A program made the translations under genes and the position numbers. From Fictibacillus sp. b24 (lineage in GTDB: Bacteria > Bacillota > Bacilli > Bacillales > Fictibacillaceae): DNA of 64,000 nt. The notes beneath the pieces were generated by a model. It had not been told where the DNA came from, did not search any database, and saw only the letters and a list, made by a program, of their open reading frames with translations. The stretch lies in contig NZ_JAUCES010000005.1 of NCBI RefSeq assembly GCF_030348825.1, positions 3,224,001 through 3,288,000 of the forward strand. The letters are read 5' to 3'. Below, piece after piece: positions 42,995 to 51,077 of this stretch (positions are counted from its first letter, which is position 1; every line of letters starts with the position of its first letter).

Positions 42995-44323
42995 TTAAAC
43001 ACCCATTTTTTTCTGAGTTTGCCTAACCACCCTGATTGCCTTACCTTCAGAGCGTGGAATGCCTTTAGGCGGGAAAACTTTAATCTCCATCGAAACGAGA
43101 CAAGTATCTTTAATTCTTTTTAAAATGGTTTGTTTCAAAATCCGAGTTGCCTCATGATTTTCATCCCCATTTGTCACCCTATAAAGTTGTTCCGTAATCT
43201 CCACATGAAGTTCGATATGCTCTTTTAACCCTTCCGTTAAAATATGCACTTGATAATGCGGAACGATATCTTCTATGGAAAAAAGGCAGTTCTCTATCTC
43301 TGATGGAAACACATTAACACCGCGAACGATGATCATGTCATCGATTCGACCTTTCACACGGCTCATTCTGATTGAAGTTCTGCCACAGCTGCAAGGTGTG
43401 CAATCGATCGATGCAATATCCCCCGTACGGTAACGGATGACCGGAAATGCTTCCTTTGTTAAACTTGTAAATACAAGTTCCCCATACTGTCCATCAGGCA
43501 TCGGTTCAAGTGTGTCTGGGTTAATGATTTCAGCGATAAAATGGTCATCCATAATATGAAGTCCGTTTTGCGCTTCGTGACATTCCATTGCAACCCCTGG
43601 ACCCATCACTTCACTCAATCCATAAATGTCCATGGCCTTAATGTCTAATTTTTCTTCAAGTGTTGTCCGCATCTCTTCCGACCAAGGTTCTGCTCCAAAG
43701 ATGCCATATTTTAATGACGTAGCTCTCGGATTCTTTCCTAGCTCCTCCATCTTTTCCGCTATTGTTAAAATATAGGAAGGAGTGCCGCAGATCACCTGTG
43801 GCTTGAAGTCTTCAATCAAAAGAATCTGACGCTCCGTATTCCCGCCTGATACGGGAACAGTAATCATACCGAGTCGCTCTGAACCGTTATGCAGTCCTAG
43901 CCCGCCTGTAAAAAGTCCGTACCCATATGCGTTGTGAAGCACATTTCCTGGCTCACCGCCCGCAATAGCGATGGACCGCGCCACCATGTCACTCCACCGA
44001 TTGATATCCCCTTCTGTATACCCAACTACTGTCGGCTTCCCGCTCGTTCCAGATGATGCGTGAAGACGGACAAGATGGTCTTGCGGTACTGCGAATAATC
44101 CAAAAGGATAGTGGTCACGAAGGTCTTTCTTTACAGTAAAAGGAAGATTTTGAAGATCTTCTAATGTTTCAATCGATGAGGGGTGTATTGCTTTTTCGTC
44201 AAATGCACTTTTATAAAAAGGGACATTCTCGTATACGTTGTTTACCGTCTGCTTTAAGCGATGCAGCTGCAGCTCTTCTTTTTCATCACGACTCATACAT
44301 TCCACTTGTGGATGGAGGATCAT
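42995..44323 (-). CDS. paaK: Phenylacetate-CoA ligase
   Basis: A 442-residue adenylate-forming ligase making phenylacetyl-CoA from phenylacetate, ATP and CoA. HASSGTSGKPTVVGYT is the phosphate loop, DIYGLSEVMGPGVAMEC the aromatic pocket region, YRTGDIASI the hinge region, and IPRSEGKAIRV the C-terminal catalytic Lys block. Because the Phe route would yield phenylacetyl-CoA directly, PaaK would serve free phenylacetate. A perfect cre box and a paa-type operator lie upstream; 71 nt separate it from paaA. Confidence 0.94.
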   Translation of the reverse strand: MILHPQVECMSRDEKEELQLHRLKQTVNNVYENVPFYKSAFDEKAIHPSSIETLEDLQNLPFTVKKDLRDHYPFGLFAVPQDHLVRLHASSGTSGKPTVVGYTEGDINRWSDMVARSIAIAGGEPGNVLHNAYGYGLFTGGLGLHNGSERLGMITVPVSGGNTERQILLIEDFKPQVICGTPSYILTIAEKMEELGKNPRATSLKYGIFGAEPWSEEMRTTLEEKLDIKAMDIYGLSEVMGPGVAMECHEAQNGLHIMDDHFIAEIINPDTLEPMPDGQYGELVFTSLTKEAFPVIRYRTGDIASIDCTPCSCGRTSIRMSRVKGRIDDMIIVRGVNVFPSEIENCLFSIEDIVPHYQVHILTEGLKEHIELHVEITEQLYRVTNGDENHEATRILKQTILKRIKDTCLVSMEIKVFPPKGIPRSEGKAIRVVRQTQKKMGV

Positions 44324-44347
44324 TTCTTTTCATCTCCCTTTAGAATA

Positions 44348-44361
44348 TGTAAGCGATTACA
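44348..44361. promoter_or_regulatory. CcpA cre box upstream of paaK
   Basis: TGTAAGCGATTACA matches the consensus TGWAANCGNTNWCA at every position and is nearly palindromic. It lies 25 bp before the paaK start codon, a roadblock position. Confidence 0.78.
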
Positions 44362-44378
44362 TTTGAGGTTAAAAAAAT

Positions 44379-44399
44379 ATGACGTTTTTGTACCGTCAC
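44379..44399 (-). promoter_or_regulatory. Putative shared paa operator before paaK
   Basis: TGACG-N9-CGTCA keeps the ACG-N9-CGT core and spacing of the paaA and thioesterase sites with different outer bases, 56 bp before paaK. Confidence 0.5.
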
Positions 44400-44639
44400 C
44401 TTATTATCGTGTGATGTTATTTGTGTTTAGCTTATCACTTATAATAATTTTCTGTCAAATGAAAATAAGTGTTGAAGTGGCTCGATTAAATGCGACAAGC
44501 GCAAAAGTTTTTGAGCGCGAACACGCTTTTTGTGTTTCGCGAGGATACGGTTGCGACCTCGAGCTTTTAGCCACTGAAACCAGATAGTTTGAGTACTGAA
44601 ACAGCCGTTCAGACACGACCAGCAACCAGCATATAAAGG

Positions 44640-44740
44640 TTATTGAGTCTGTTTGCAAATTTATTGAGTCTGTTTGGAGATTATTGAGTCTATTTGCAAA
44701 TTATTGAGTCTGTTTAAAATTTATTGGGTCTAAAATCAAT
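44640..44740. repeat. Tandem repeat, 20-21-bp period, five units (locus 4)
   Basis: TATTGAGTCTGTTTGCAAAT and four variants at about 44640, 44661, 44681, 44701 and 44721, in the 478-bp gap between lplJ and paaK. The rest of that gap (44400-44635) holds no supported gene; a 42-codon plus-strand frame at 44459 lacks a ribosome site. Confidence 0.9.
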
Positions 44741-44767
44741 TTCTGCACAACATCATTTCACATACAT

Positions 44768-44799
44768 AAAAAAAACCGCCCATTAAAAGGCGGTTTTAT
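44768..44799 (-). terminator. Rho-independent terminator of the yhfI-lplJ transcript
   Basis: Minus strand AAAACCGCC-TTTTAATG-GGCGGTTTT followed by T, immediately after the lplJ stop. Confidence 0.9.
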
Positions 44800-44801
44800 A
44801 A

Positions 44802-45791
44802 TTAATATAGTAAATCTAAAAACTCCTGGCGTGATACATTGCCAAAGTAATGATTCAAATCAATATCTGCTAACACAGTTTCGATTGCTTCACGGTCATA
44901 ACGCACACCGTTCAGCTTATTTTCGATATCAGATACGTCGCCAACTCCAAAGAAGTCTCCGAAAATCTTACTTTCTTGAATGATTCCTTTTACGATATGA
45001 AGGCGGATATCAACTGATCCTGCTGCGAATCGGTTGGAAAGCTCAACGTTGAACTTCGGTGACTTTCCATAGTTCCAATCCCAGTTCGCATAGCGTTCTC
45101 TTGAGATCTTGCGAATTTCTTCCCAGTCTTTTTCTGTTAGCTCGTATTTAGGTACAGAATCCAACTCTTCAAATAGGTAAGAAAGAAGCGTTTGTTTGAA
45201 CTCTTCCATCGTCATATCTTCATTCAAGTGTTCACGAATATTTGTTACCCGGCTGCGGATCGACTTGATTCCTTTTGACTCGATCTTATCCATACGCACG
45301 TTTAGAGCAGAGACCACGTTCTCGATTTCAGAATCAAAAAGCAGCGTTCCATGACTGAACATACGGCCCTTCGTTGAAAACTGTGCGTTACCCGAAATCT
45401 TTTTTCCATCAGCTAAAATATCATTGCGACCGCTTAATTCAGCATTCACACCTAGTTTTTTCAGCGCTTTTACAACAGGATCGGTAAACTTCTTGAAATC
45501 ATGAAACGAGTTTCCATCATCCTTTGTGATAAAGCTGAAGTTCAAATTGCCAAGATCATGATAAACGGCACCTCCACCAGATAAACGGCGAACGACGTGA
45601 ATACCCTCTTCGCGAACATAGTCTGCGTTGATTTCTTCAACCGTATTCTGATTCTTACCGATGATAATCGATGGTTCATTTATATAAAAAAGCAAATACG
45701 TTTCATTGATGTCTAAATGTTTTAAAGCGAACTCTTCGATTGCCAGATTCACTCTTGGGTCTGTAATATTTTCATTATCAATAAAAAGCAT
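44802..45791 (-). CDS. lplJ: Lipoate-protein ligase LplJ
   Basis: A 329-residue enzyme attaching free lipoate to E2 lysines. RRLSGGGAVYHDLGNLNFSF is the lipoyl-AMP binding block, GRNDILADGKKISGNAQ holds the catalytic Lys, and the C-terminal accessory domain (from about residue 245) is present as in E. coli LplA-type enzymes. It lies 27 nt after the yhfI-like gene, as in B. subtilis. It could serve the nearby E2 as well as pyruvate and oxoglutarate complexes. Confidence 0.95.
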   Translation of the reverse strand: MLFIDNENITDPRVNLAIEEFALKHLDINETYLLFYINEPSIIIGKNQNTVEEINADYVREEGIHVVRRLSGGGAVYHDLGNLNFSFITKDDGNSFHDFKKFTDPVVKALKKLGVNAELSGRNDILADGKKISGNAQFSTKGRMFSHGTLLFDSEIENVVSALNVRMDKIESKGIKSIRSRVTNIREHLNEDMTMEEFKQTLLSYLFEELDSVPKYELTEKDWEEIRKISRERYANWDWNYGKSPKFNVELSNRFAAGSVDIRLHIVKGIIQESKIFGDFFGVGDVSDIENKLNGVRYDREAIETVLADIDLNHYFGNVSRQEFLDLLY

Positions 45792-45818
45792 AGTTTTCTC
45801 CTCTTTCAGTCCCTATCT

Positions 45819-46553
45819 TTAAGCTCCCCACGTCCAGCCGGAAGAGGCAAGCTCCACTTTATTGTTATACACCTCTTTTGCCTCTGTGACAAGCTGTGAT
45901 AACTGACCAAAATGAGGAAGATGTGTGAGGAGCAACTGACGAGCTTCAGACTGCTGAGCAAGCATCCCGCAATCTTCTGATGTCATGTGGCCTGGCCCGC
46001 TTCCATCCATACCTTTATAAAAGTTGCATTCGGCAATAAGCAAGTCTGCATTCCTGCTGAATGGCACCAGTTCAGGAATCAGCGCGGTATCGGCCGTGTA
46101 GACAAGCGTTTCATTTCCATCCGTAACACGCATCGCATAGCATGTAACGGCATGCTTTGTAAGCTGAAACGTAATCGTAAACGGCCCGATCCTTAGCTCC
46201 TCTTCAGGATTAAACGGAATTCCCGTTGTATGAGTCCCATGTGTAAGCGACTGAAAACCACCTTCATCCTTTGTGTGCCCATAGATTGGAAGTGTCTTTA
46301 TACCTTTTTGTAAAAAGGACTGGATGAGGCGGCTATATTGAAGCACACCAATGTCAGCAACATGGTCTGCATGATAGTGTGACAAAATAACAGCATCCAG
46401 TTCTTCTGGCTTGATGTAGTTTTGCAGCTGAGAAAGCACACCGCTTCCGCAATCAATAAGCAGATTAAATCCGTCGCTTTGCAAAAGGTATCCGGATGTT
46501 GCTTCACCTGCTGCTGGGTAACCTCCCCAATAACCTAAAACCGTCAGTTTCAT
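45819..46553 (-). CDS. yhfI: MBL-fold metallohydrolase, YhfI-like
   Basis: A 244-residue metallo-beta-lactamase fold protein of the RNase Z-like group. SHYHADHVADIG gives the H-x-H-x-D-H zinc motif (about 58-63), HAVTCYAMRV a further His, and YTADTALIPEL the bridging Asp. Probably a phosphodiesterase; substrate unknown. The yhfI-lplJ pair is conserved with B. subtilis. Confidence 0.9.
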   Translation of the reverse strand: MKLTVLGYWGGYPAAGEATSGYLLQSDGFNLLIDCGSGVLSQLQNYIKPEELDAVILSHYHADHVADIGVLQYSRLIQSFLQKGIKTLPIYGHTKDEGGFQSLTHGTHTTGIPFNPEEELRIGPFTITFQLTKHAVTCYAMRVTDGNETLVYTADTALIPELVPFSRNADLLIAECNFYKGMDGSGPGHMTSEDCGMLAQQSEARQLLLTHLPHFGQLSQLVTEAKEVYNNKVELASSGWTWGA

Positions 46554-46606
46554 AATTTCGTCCTCCGTTTTTACTTACTAGTTTACACAAAGGACTTCGC
46601 TTTACA

Positions 46607-47482
46607 CTAGTTATTCCGCTTTAAGGCGTCTAATACTTTTTCCAAGATGGGGTTATTTTTATGATCTACTTTATATGCCGCATAGATCGTGTTCTCTGCC
46701 TTAAGTTCTGGGAACATTACTTTAACCTTATTCTCTTGAACCAATTTTTCTATTAAATAGGTTGGCAAGATGCTAATTCCCAGCCCATTTTCCACACCTT
46801 CTAAAATAGACCTTAAATCGGGAATAACGTGGCATGGCTGAAAATCGGGCCGCTTATTAAAATGTTCTCGCCAATACCTTCTAATGATTGGAAGTTCCAA
46901 CCCGTAACTTAGCCACTTCTGACCGATTAGCCACTGTTCAATCTCTTCAACATTTTTCGCATCTGTTTCAAACTCAGGCGGCGCTGTTGCAACAAAAACT
47001 TCATCTTCAAGCTTTCGGTACTCGATCCCTTGATGCTGTGATTTTTGAGTAGTCAAAATCAGATCCACTTCATCTTTTTCAAGCTTTTCTAGCAAAGTAC
47101 CTGCCATTCCGAACTGAGCTAAAAAACGTATATTTAAACCTCTTACATTTGCAAGAGCACGTTTCGTAAAATATTCAGCAGGCGAGCCAATACGAATCAC
47201 TGGGGCAAGTCCTTTGCTAGATGAACTGTGAAGCATTTCAAGTGTCGTATTTTCTAAGTTCTCAATTAAAGGAACTATCTTGGTATACAGTTCTTTTCCC
47301 TTGTCTGTCGGTACCATTTTACGAGGAGCCCGAATAAACAAAGGTTCGCCAATTTCTGCTTCTAACGCAGCAAGATGCTGACTCATCGCAGGCTGAGTTA
47401 AAATTCTTGCTTTCGCTGCTGCAGAAACAGACCGGTGTTTATAAATGCTGATAAAACTTCGGTACCATTCAAAATCAATCAT
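46607..47482 (-). CDS. LysR family transcriptional regulator
   Basis: A 291-residue LysR regulator: winged helix at residues 4-62 (SVSAAAKARILTQPAMSQHLAALEAEIGEPLF) and a periplasmic-binding-type effector domain (about 90-285). It is on the same strand as, and downstream of, the monooxygenase and quinone oxidoreductase genes, which may be its targets. Inducer unknown. Confidence 0.92.
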   Translation of the reverse strand: MIDFEWYRSFISIYKHRSVSAAAKARILTQPAMSQHLAALEAEIGEPLFIRAPRKMVPTDKGKELYTKIVPLIENLENTTLEMLHSSSSKGLAPVIRIGSPAEYFTKRALANVRGLNIRFLAQFGMAGTLLEKLEKDEVDLILTTQKSQHQGIEYRKLEDEVFVATAPPEFETDAKNVEEIEQWLIGQKWLSYGLELPIIRRYWREHFNKRPDFQPCHVIPDLRSILEGVENGLGISILPTYLIEKLVQENKVKVMFPELKAENTIYAAYKVDHKNNPILEKVLDALKRNN

Positions 47483-47551
47483 GATTAATCCCCCCTTCCA
47501 GGAATCAAGAAAACAGCACCGCTCAAAATGCCGAACGGTGCAGAGCTTTCT

Positions 47552-47842
47552 CTATTGATTTATAACGTTTAAGCGATAAACTTCACGCTGTTCGATTAGT
47601 GTTTCAATGTTTTTCCGATAGTTGCTATAATGCTCAGATTCGATGTGCGATTTGAGTGCATCTTCATTAGCCCACGTTTCATAAAAAACGAAAGTCTTAG
47701 AGTCTTCGGTTGATTCGTGAAGCGTATAGTTGATGCATCCTTCTTCATTTTGAGATGCTTGTACAACTTTTACTAATTCTTCGCGCAAAGAAGCCTCATT
47801 ACCTGGTTTTGCTTTTAATATGGCATTGATCGTAATAGACAA
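47552..47842 (-). CDS. Antibiotic biosynthesis monooxygenase-like (ABM) small protein
   Basis: A 96-residue dimeric alpha/beta-barrel protein: INAILKAKPGNEASLREEL, EGCINYTLHES, FVFYETWANEDALKSHIESEHY are typical ABM/YgiN blocks. Relatives act as quinol monooxygenases or heme/quinone handlers. TTG 47842 is chosen because AAGAAGGTGA lies just upstream and the family begins there; upstream extension reads toward repeat copy F. Confidence 0.87.
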   Translation of the reverse strand: MSITINAILKAKPGNEASLREELVKVVQASQNEEGCINYTLHESTEDSKTFVFYETWANEDALKSHIESEHYSNYRKNIETLIEQREVYRLNVINQ

Positions 47843-47899
47843 AATAATCACCTTCTTTTTTAAGTTTCTTTTTGGCAATGCTTTGTTGCATTTGATTGT

Positions 47900-48032
47900 G
47901 GTTGATTTCCGTTTCAGATGCTCCCTTTCCGGGGGGCGTGCGGTGAGCCACCTCGGCGCTATGCGCCCTTAGGTGTCTCACCTGTCACACTAATCCCCCA
48001 GGAGTCTCGCACCTTACACTCCAATCAACTTG
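47900..48032. repeat. Palindromic intergenic repeat, copy F (reverse orientation)
   Basis: From GGTTGATTTCCGTTTC to CCAATCAACTTG. A diverged copy: the apical stem is CACCT..AGGTG around GGGCGCATAGCGCC, again with matched changes in both arms. Confidence 0.88.
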
Positions 48033-48075
48033 CAATGAAGACTTACTCCCCTTAATTTAAAGCAAACCATAACCC

Positions 48076-49056
48076 TTAAACAATCTTACAAACAATTTTC
48101 CCTTTCACATGACGCTGAGAGAGCTTTTCGAGTGTTGCTGGAACTTCTTCTAATGAGATCACTTGCTCTAGCAGCGGCGAAACTTTCTTTTCAGCTACAA
48201 GCGCTAAAAGTTCGTCTCCCATTTTGGCTAAGTCGCGTTCTGCCACTTCGTCATTATTATGATGAATCGCGTTCAACGCTACTTCATGGAAAGAAGTTAC
48301 TCTGGTAAAAGGTTTTACGCGTGTGTAATCAGGAGCACCTGCGATGTGTGCAATATGTCCGTTGTATGCAATCAAGTCGAGTGATGCTGTTGCGTTGTCT
48401 CGGCTTACTGTATCTAGAACTGCATCTACACCTCTGCCGTTCGTGAACTCCATTACTTTTTCCTTCACATTTTCTTCTTTGTAATCAATCACAAGGTCTG
48501 CTCCAAGTGAACGAACATACTCATGGTTGTGTGAAGAAGCAGTAGAGATAACCGTTTTCCCAGCATTCTTCGCAAGTTGAATCGCAAATCCTCCAACACC
48601 ACCTGCACCTGCATGAATCAAGATTGTATCGATTGCAGACATTGGCAGTTTTCTAAAGAGTGCTTGATAAGCTGTGTATCCTGCAGTAGGAAGCGCCGCT
48701 GCATCTTCAAAAGAAAGAGAATCGGGAATACGGGAAATCGTATGTGCTGTTGTTACCCCATACTCTGCGTATGCCCCTTTTTTGTTAAAATCTCCGTGGT
48801 ACACAACGCGGTCTCCAATCTTCCAGTCCGTAACATCTTCTCCAACCTCATGAATGGTACCTGCAGCATCAAGCCCTAAAATGTGAGGATATGTCCAGTT
48901 TGGGTTACCGCCAGTTGCTGTTTTATAATCAACAGGATTTAATCCAGCAGCATGGATTTTTACGACAACTTCCCCTTTACCTGCAGTTGGTGTTTCAATA
49001 TCTTCTATCTTCATTTCTTTCCATTGATTCTTGTCTTTTAAAAGTAATGCTTTCAT
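48076..49056 (-). CDS. Zinc-type alcohol dehydrogenase / NADPH:quinone oxidoreductase
   Basis: A 326-residue medium-chain dehydrogenase/reductase of the quinone oxidoreductase subfamily, lacking the structural-zinc cysteines. IHAAGLNPVDYKT is the N-terminal signature and HAGAGGVGGFAIQLAK the NADPH fold. Such enzymes reduce quinones or reactive enones. It lies between the ABM protein and the DJ-1 protein, suggesting a group handling reactive carbonyls or quinones. Confidence 0.9.
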   Translation of the reverse strand: MKALLLKDKNQWKEMKIEDIETPTAGKGEVVVKIHAAGLNPVDYKTATGGNPNWTYPHILGLDAAGTIHEVGEDVTDWKIGDRVVYHGDFNKKGAYAEYGVTTAHTISRIPDSLSFEDAAALPTAGYTAYQALFRKLPMSAIDTILIHAGAGGVGGFAIQLAKNAGKTVISTASSHNHEYVRSLGADLVIDYKEENVKEKVMEFTNGRGVDAVLDTVSRDNATASLDLIAYNGHIAHIAGAPDYTRVKPFTRVTSFHEVALNAIHHNNDEVAERDLAKMGDELLALVAEKKVSPLLEQVISLEEVPATLEKLSQRHVKGKIVCKIV

Positions 49057-49092
49057 TATTTATTCCCCTCTCAAATTTCCGTTCTCAATAAA

Positions 49093-49133
49093 TAAAGCCT
49101 GCAAACCTTATTCTCTCTATAAAGGTTTGCAGG
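49093..49133 (-). terminator. Rho-independent terminator of the DJ-1-like gene
   Basis: Minus strand CCTGCAAACCTT..AAGGTTTGCAGG, 12-bp stem, followed by CTTTATTT. Confidence 0.88.
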
Positions 49134-49142
49134 AATTCACAT

Positions 49143-49805
49143 TTATGCTAGCTGCTTAAGAACTTCTTTCGCAACAGATATTGTAGATTGCGGATTTTGA
49201 CCAGTAATTAAGTTTCCATCCACTTGCACATGGTTTGCCCAGTTTTCAGCGGCTACAAACTCAGCACCAAGTTCGCGCATGCGCGTTTCTAATAAGAACG
49301 GCATGTATTGATCAAGTGTCGTTGCAACTTCTTCTGCATCTGTGAACGCAGTAACTGTCTTTCCTGCTACCAATGGTTTGCCATCAGAAAGTTTAACACC
49401 TACTAATCCAGCTGGACCATGACATACTGCTGCAACAACTTTGTTTTGCTCGTAAAGGTCACGAATCACTTCTTGAAGTTTTGTATTCTCTGGAAGGTCA
49501 AACATTGTTCCATGACCACCTGGCAAGAAGATTGCGTCAAATCCATCAATGTCTTTAATCTCATCTAGTTTTACTGTGTTTTCAAGATGTTTTGCTGTAT
49601 CTAAAATCTCTTGAGGCACTTCACCTTCAAGGCTGCGGTCATCTACTGGAGCTTTTCCGCCTTTAGGGCTTGCTACCATAATTGTGTAACCCGCATTAGC
49701 GAACTCCACATACGCTTCACCAAACTCAGAAAGCCAAAGCCCTGTTGAGTGTTCGTTGTTCATGTTATCAGCCGTAGTAACGACCATTAATATATGTTTA
49801 GACAT
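49143..49805 (-). CDS. DJ-1/PfpI family protein (Hsp31-like glyoxalase)
   Basis: A 220-residue class I glutamine amidotransferase-like protein. AVCHGPAGL is the nucleophile elbow with catalytic Cys (about residue 126) followed by His; LSEFGEAYVEF near the N-terminus supplies the conserved Glu. Hsp31-type members convert methylglyoxal to lactate without glutathione or deglycate proteins. Neighbouring reductases fit a carbonyl-stress role. Confidence 0.9.
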   Translation of the reverse strand: MSKHILMVVTTADNMNNEHSTGLWLSEFGEAYVEFANAGYTIMVASPKGGKAPVDDRSLEGEVPQEILDTAKHLENTVKLDEIKDIDGFDAIFLPGGHGTMFDLPENTKLQEVIRDLYEQNKVVAAVCHGPAGLVGVKLSDGKPLVAGKTVTAFTDAEEVATTLDQYMPFLLETRMRELGAEFVAAENWANHVQVDGNLITGQNPQSTISVAKEVLKQLA

Positions 49806-50013
49806 TGTAAAATTCCCCCTAATTAAAAGTAAGTTGCTTAACTAACAAAACCTATTGTATACCCTGATTTTCAATAATACAAATTAGAAAATATATCATT
49901 TGTTATAAATATTTTTATATCAAATCAACCAAGGGAGTTGTTGATGTTTCGCTCCAAGTTGCTTTCTACTCTAAATAAGATTGTGGCTATTGGCTCGTTG
50001 TTCATTCTCTTCA

Positions 50014-50152
50014 TTGACAGATTGATTGGAGTGGAAGATGCGAGACTCTCGGCTAGGACAAGCGGTCAGGTGAGACACTTAAGAGTGAAACGTACGAATG
50101 TGGCTCACCGCCTGCCCCGCGGAAAGCGAGCATCTGTAACGGAAATCAACTA
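50014..50152. repeat. Palindromic intergenic repeat, copy G (forward orientation)
   Basis: From TTGACAGATTGATTGGAG to GGAAATCAAC, in the 414-bp gap between the DJ-1 start and the sugar-permease terminator. Slightly degenerate left arm (CTCTCGGCTAGGAC). Confidence 0.88.
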
Positions 50153-50177
50153 CTGTCACAGCTGATATAATTCACAA

Positions 50178-50207
50178 ACAAAAAACCCTCGCTATTTAAG
50201 CGAGGGA
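50178..50207 (-). terminator. Rho-independent terminator of the sugar ABC operon
   Basis: Minus strand CCCTCGC-TTAAATA-GCGAGGG with a run of T, 13 nt past the last permease stop. Confidence 0.92.
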
Positions 50208-50219
50208 CATCATTCAAAA

Positions 50220-51047
50220 CTATTCTTTTACAGCTCCTGAAGTTAATCCTGACACAATTCTGCGCTGGAACAGAAGAACCATGATGACGAGAGGAACGGT
50301 TACGATAACGGTCGCAGCTGTAACCTCACCCCAAGGAATCGTAAACTGTCCTTCAAACATCGCGATCCCAACCGGAACGGTCTTAAACTCATCATCTGTA
50401 TTAATCGTTAACGCAAACAGAAACTCGTTCCACGCTGAGATAAATACAAGGATCGCTGTTGTAAAAATCCCTGGAAGCGCTAGAGGGAGAATAACTCGCC
50501 AGTAGGTTTGCATAAGTGACGCTCCATCAATCTTCGCTGCTTCCTCAAGGTCAAACGGAATCTTGCGGAAGAACGTGACAAGAAGCCAGATGGATAATGG
50601 CAATGTGAACGTCGTATACGGAATGATCAAACCAAGGTAGCTGTTTGTTAAACCAAGGTTTTTCAATACGATATAGATGGGCGAAATGGTTGCGATCTGC
50701 GGAAACATCGATACAGATAGCACCAATCCAAGAATGACTGTTTTTCCTTTAAAGTTTAAACGTGCGATCGCATATGCAGCAAAGCTCGCAACAAGGACCG
50801 CGTAAACTGTAGTTATTGTCGAAACGACTAAGCTGTTCCATAGATATTTTAAGAATGGATAGTTTACAAATACTGATTCGTAATTTTCAAGTGTCATATT
50901 CTCCGTAAACGGTATGAACGCACGATCACCAAACAACTCGGCAACCGGTTTAATTGAACTTGCCAGTACCCATAAAAACGGAAACATGACAAGGAAGACA
51001 AACAATGCTAAAAATATATAAAACATTGGTCCTGCTTTTTTGTTCAT
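50220..51047 (-). CDS. Sugar ABC transporter permease, MalG-type
   Basis: A 275-residue permease with six membrane helices; the EAA loop reads EEAAKIDGASLMQTYWRVILPLALPG, contacting the ATPase. Partner of the larger permease upstream. No ATPase gene is in the operon, as with B. subtilis systems served by MsmX. Confidence 0.93.
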   Translation of the reverse strand: MNKKAGPMFYIFLALFVFLVMFPFLWVLASSIKPVAELFGDRAFIPFTENMTLENYESVFVNYPFLKYLWNSLVVSTITTVYAVLVASFAAYAIARLNFKGKTVILGLVLSVSMFPQIATISPIYIVLKNLGLTNSYLGLIIPYTTFTLPLSIWLLVTFFRKIPFDLEEAAKIDGASLMQTYWRVILPLALPGIFTTAILVFISAWNEFLFALTINTDDEFKTVPVGIAMFEGQFTIPWGEVTAATVIVTVPLVIMVLLFQRRIVSGLTSGAVKE

Positions 51048-51077
51048 TTCCTATTCACTCCTTTATCTGTTCCGTTT

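Noticed and set aside
44459-44587. 42-codon plus-strand frame between paaK and lplJ
   Set aside because: No ribosome site or promoter, and not recognisable.
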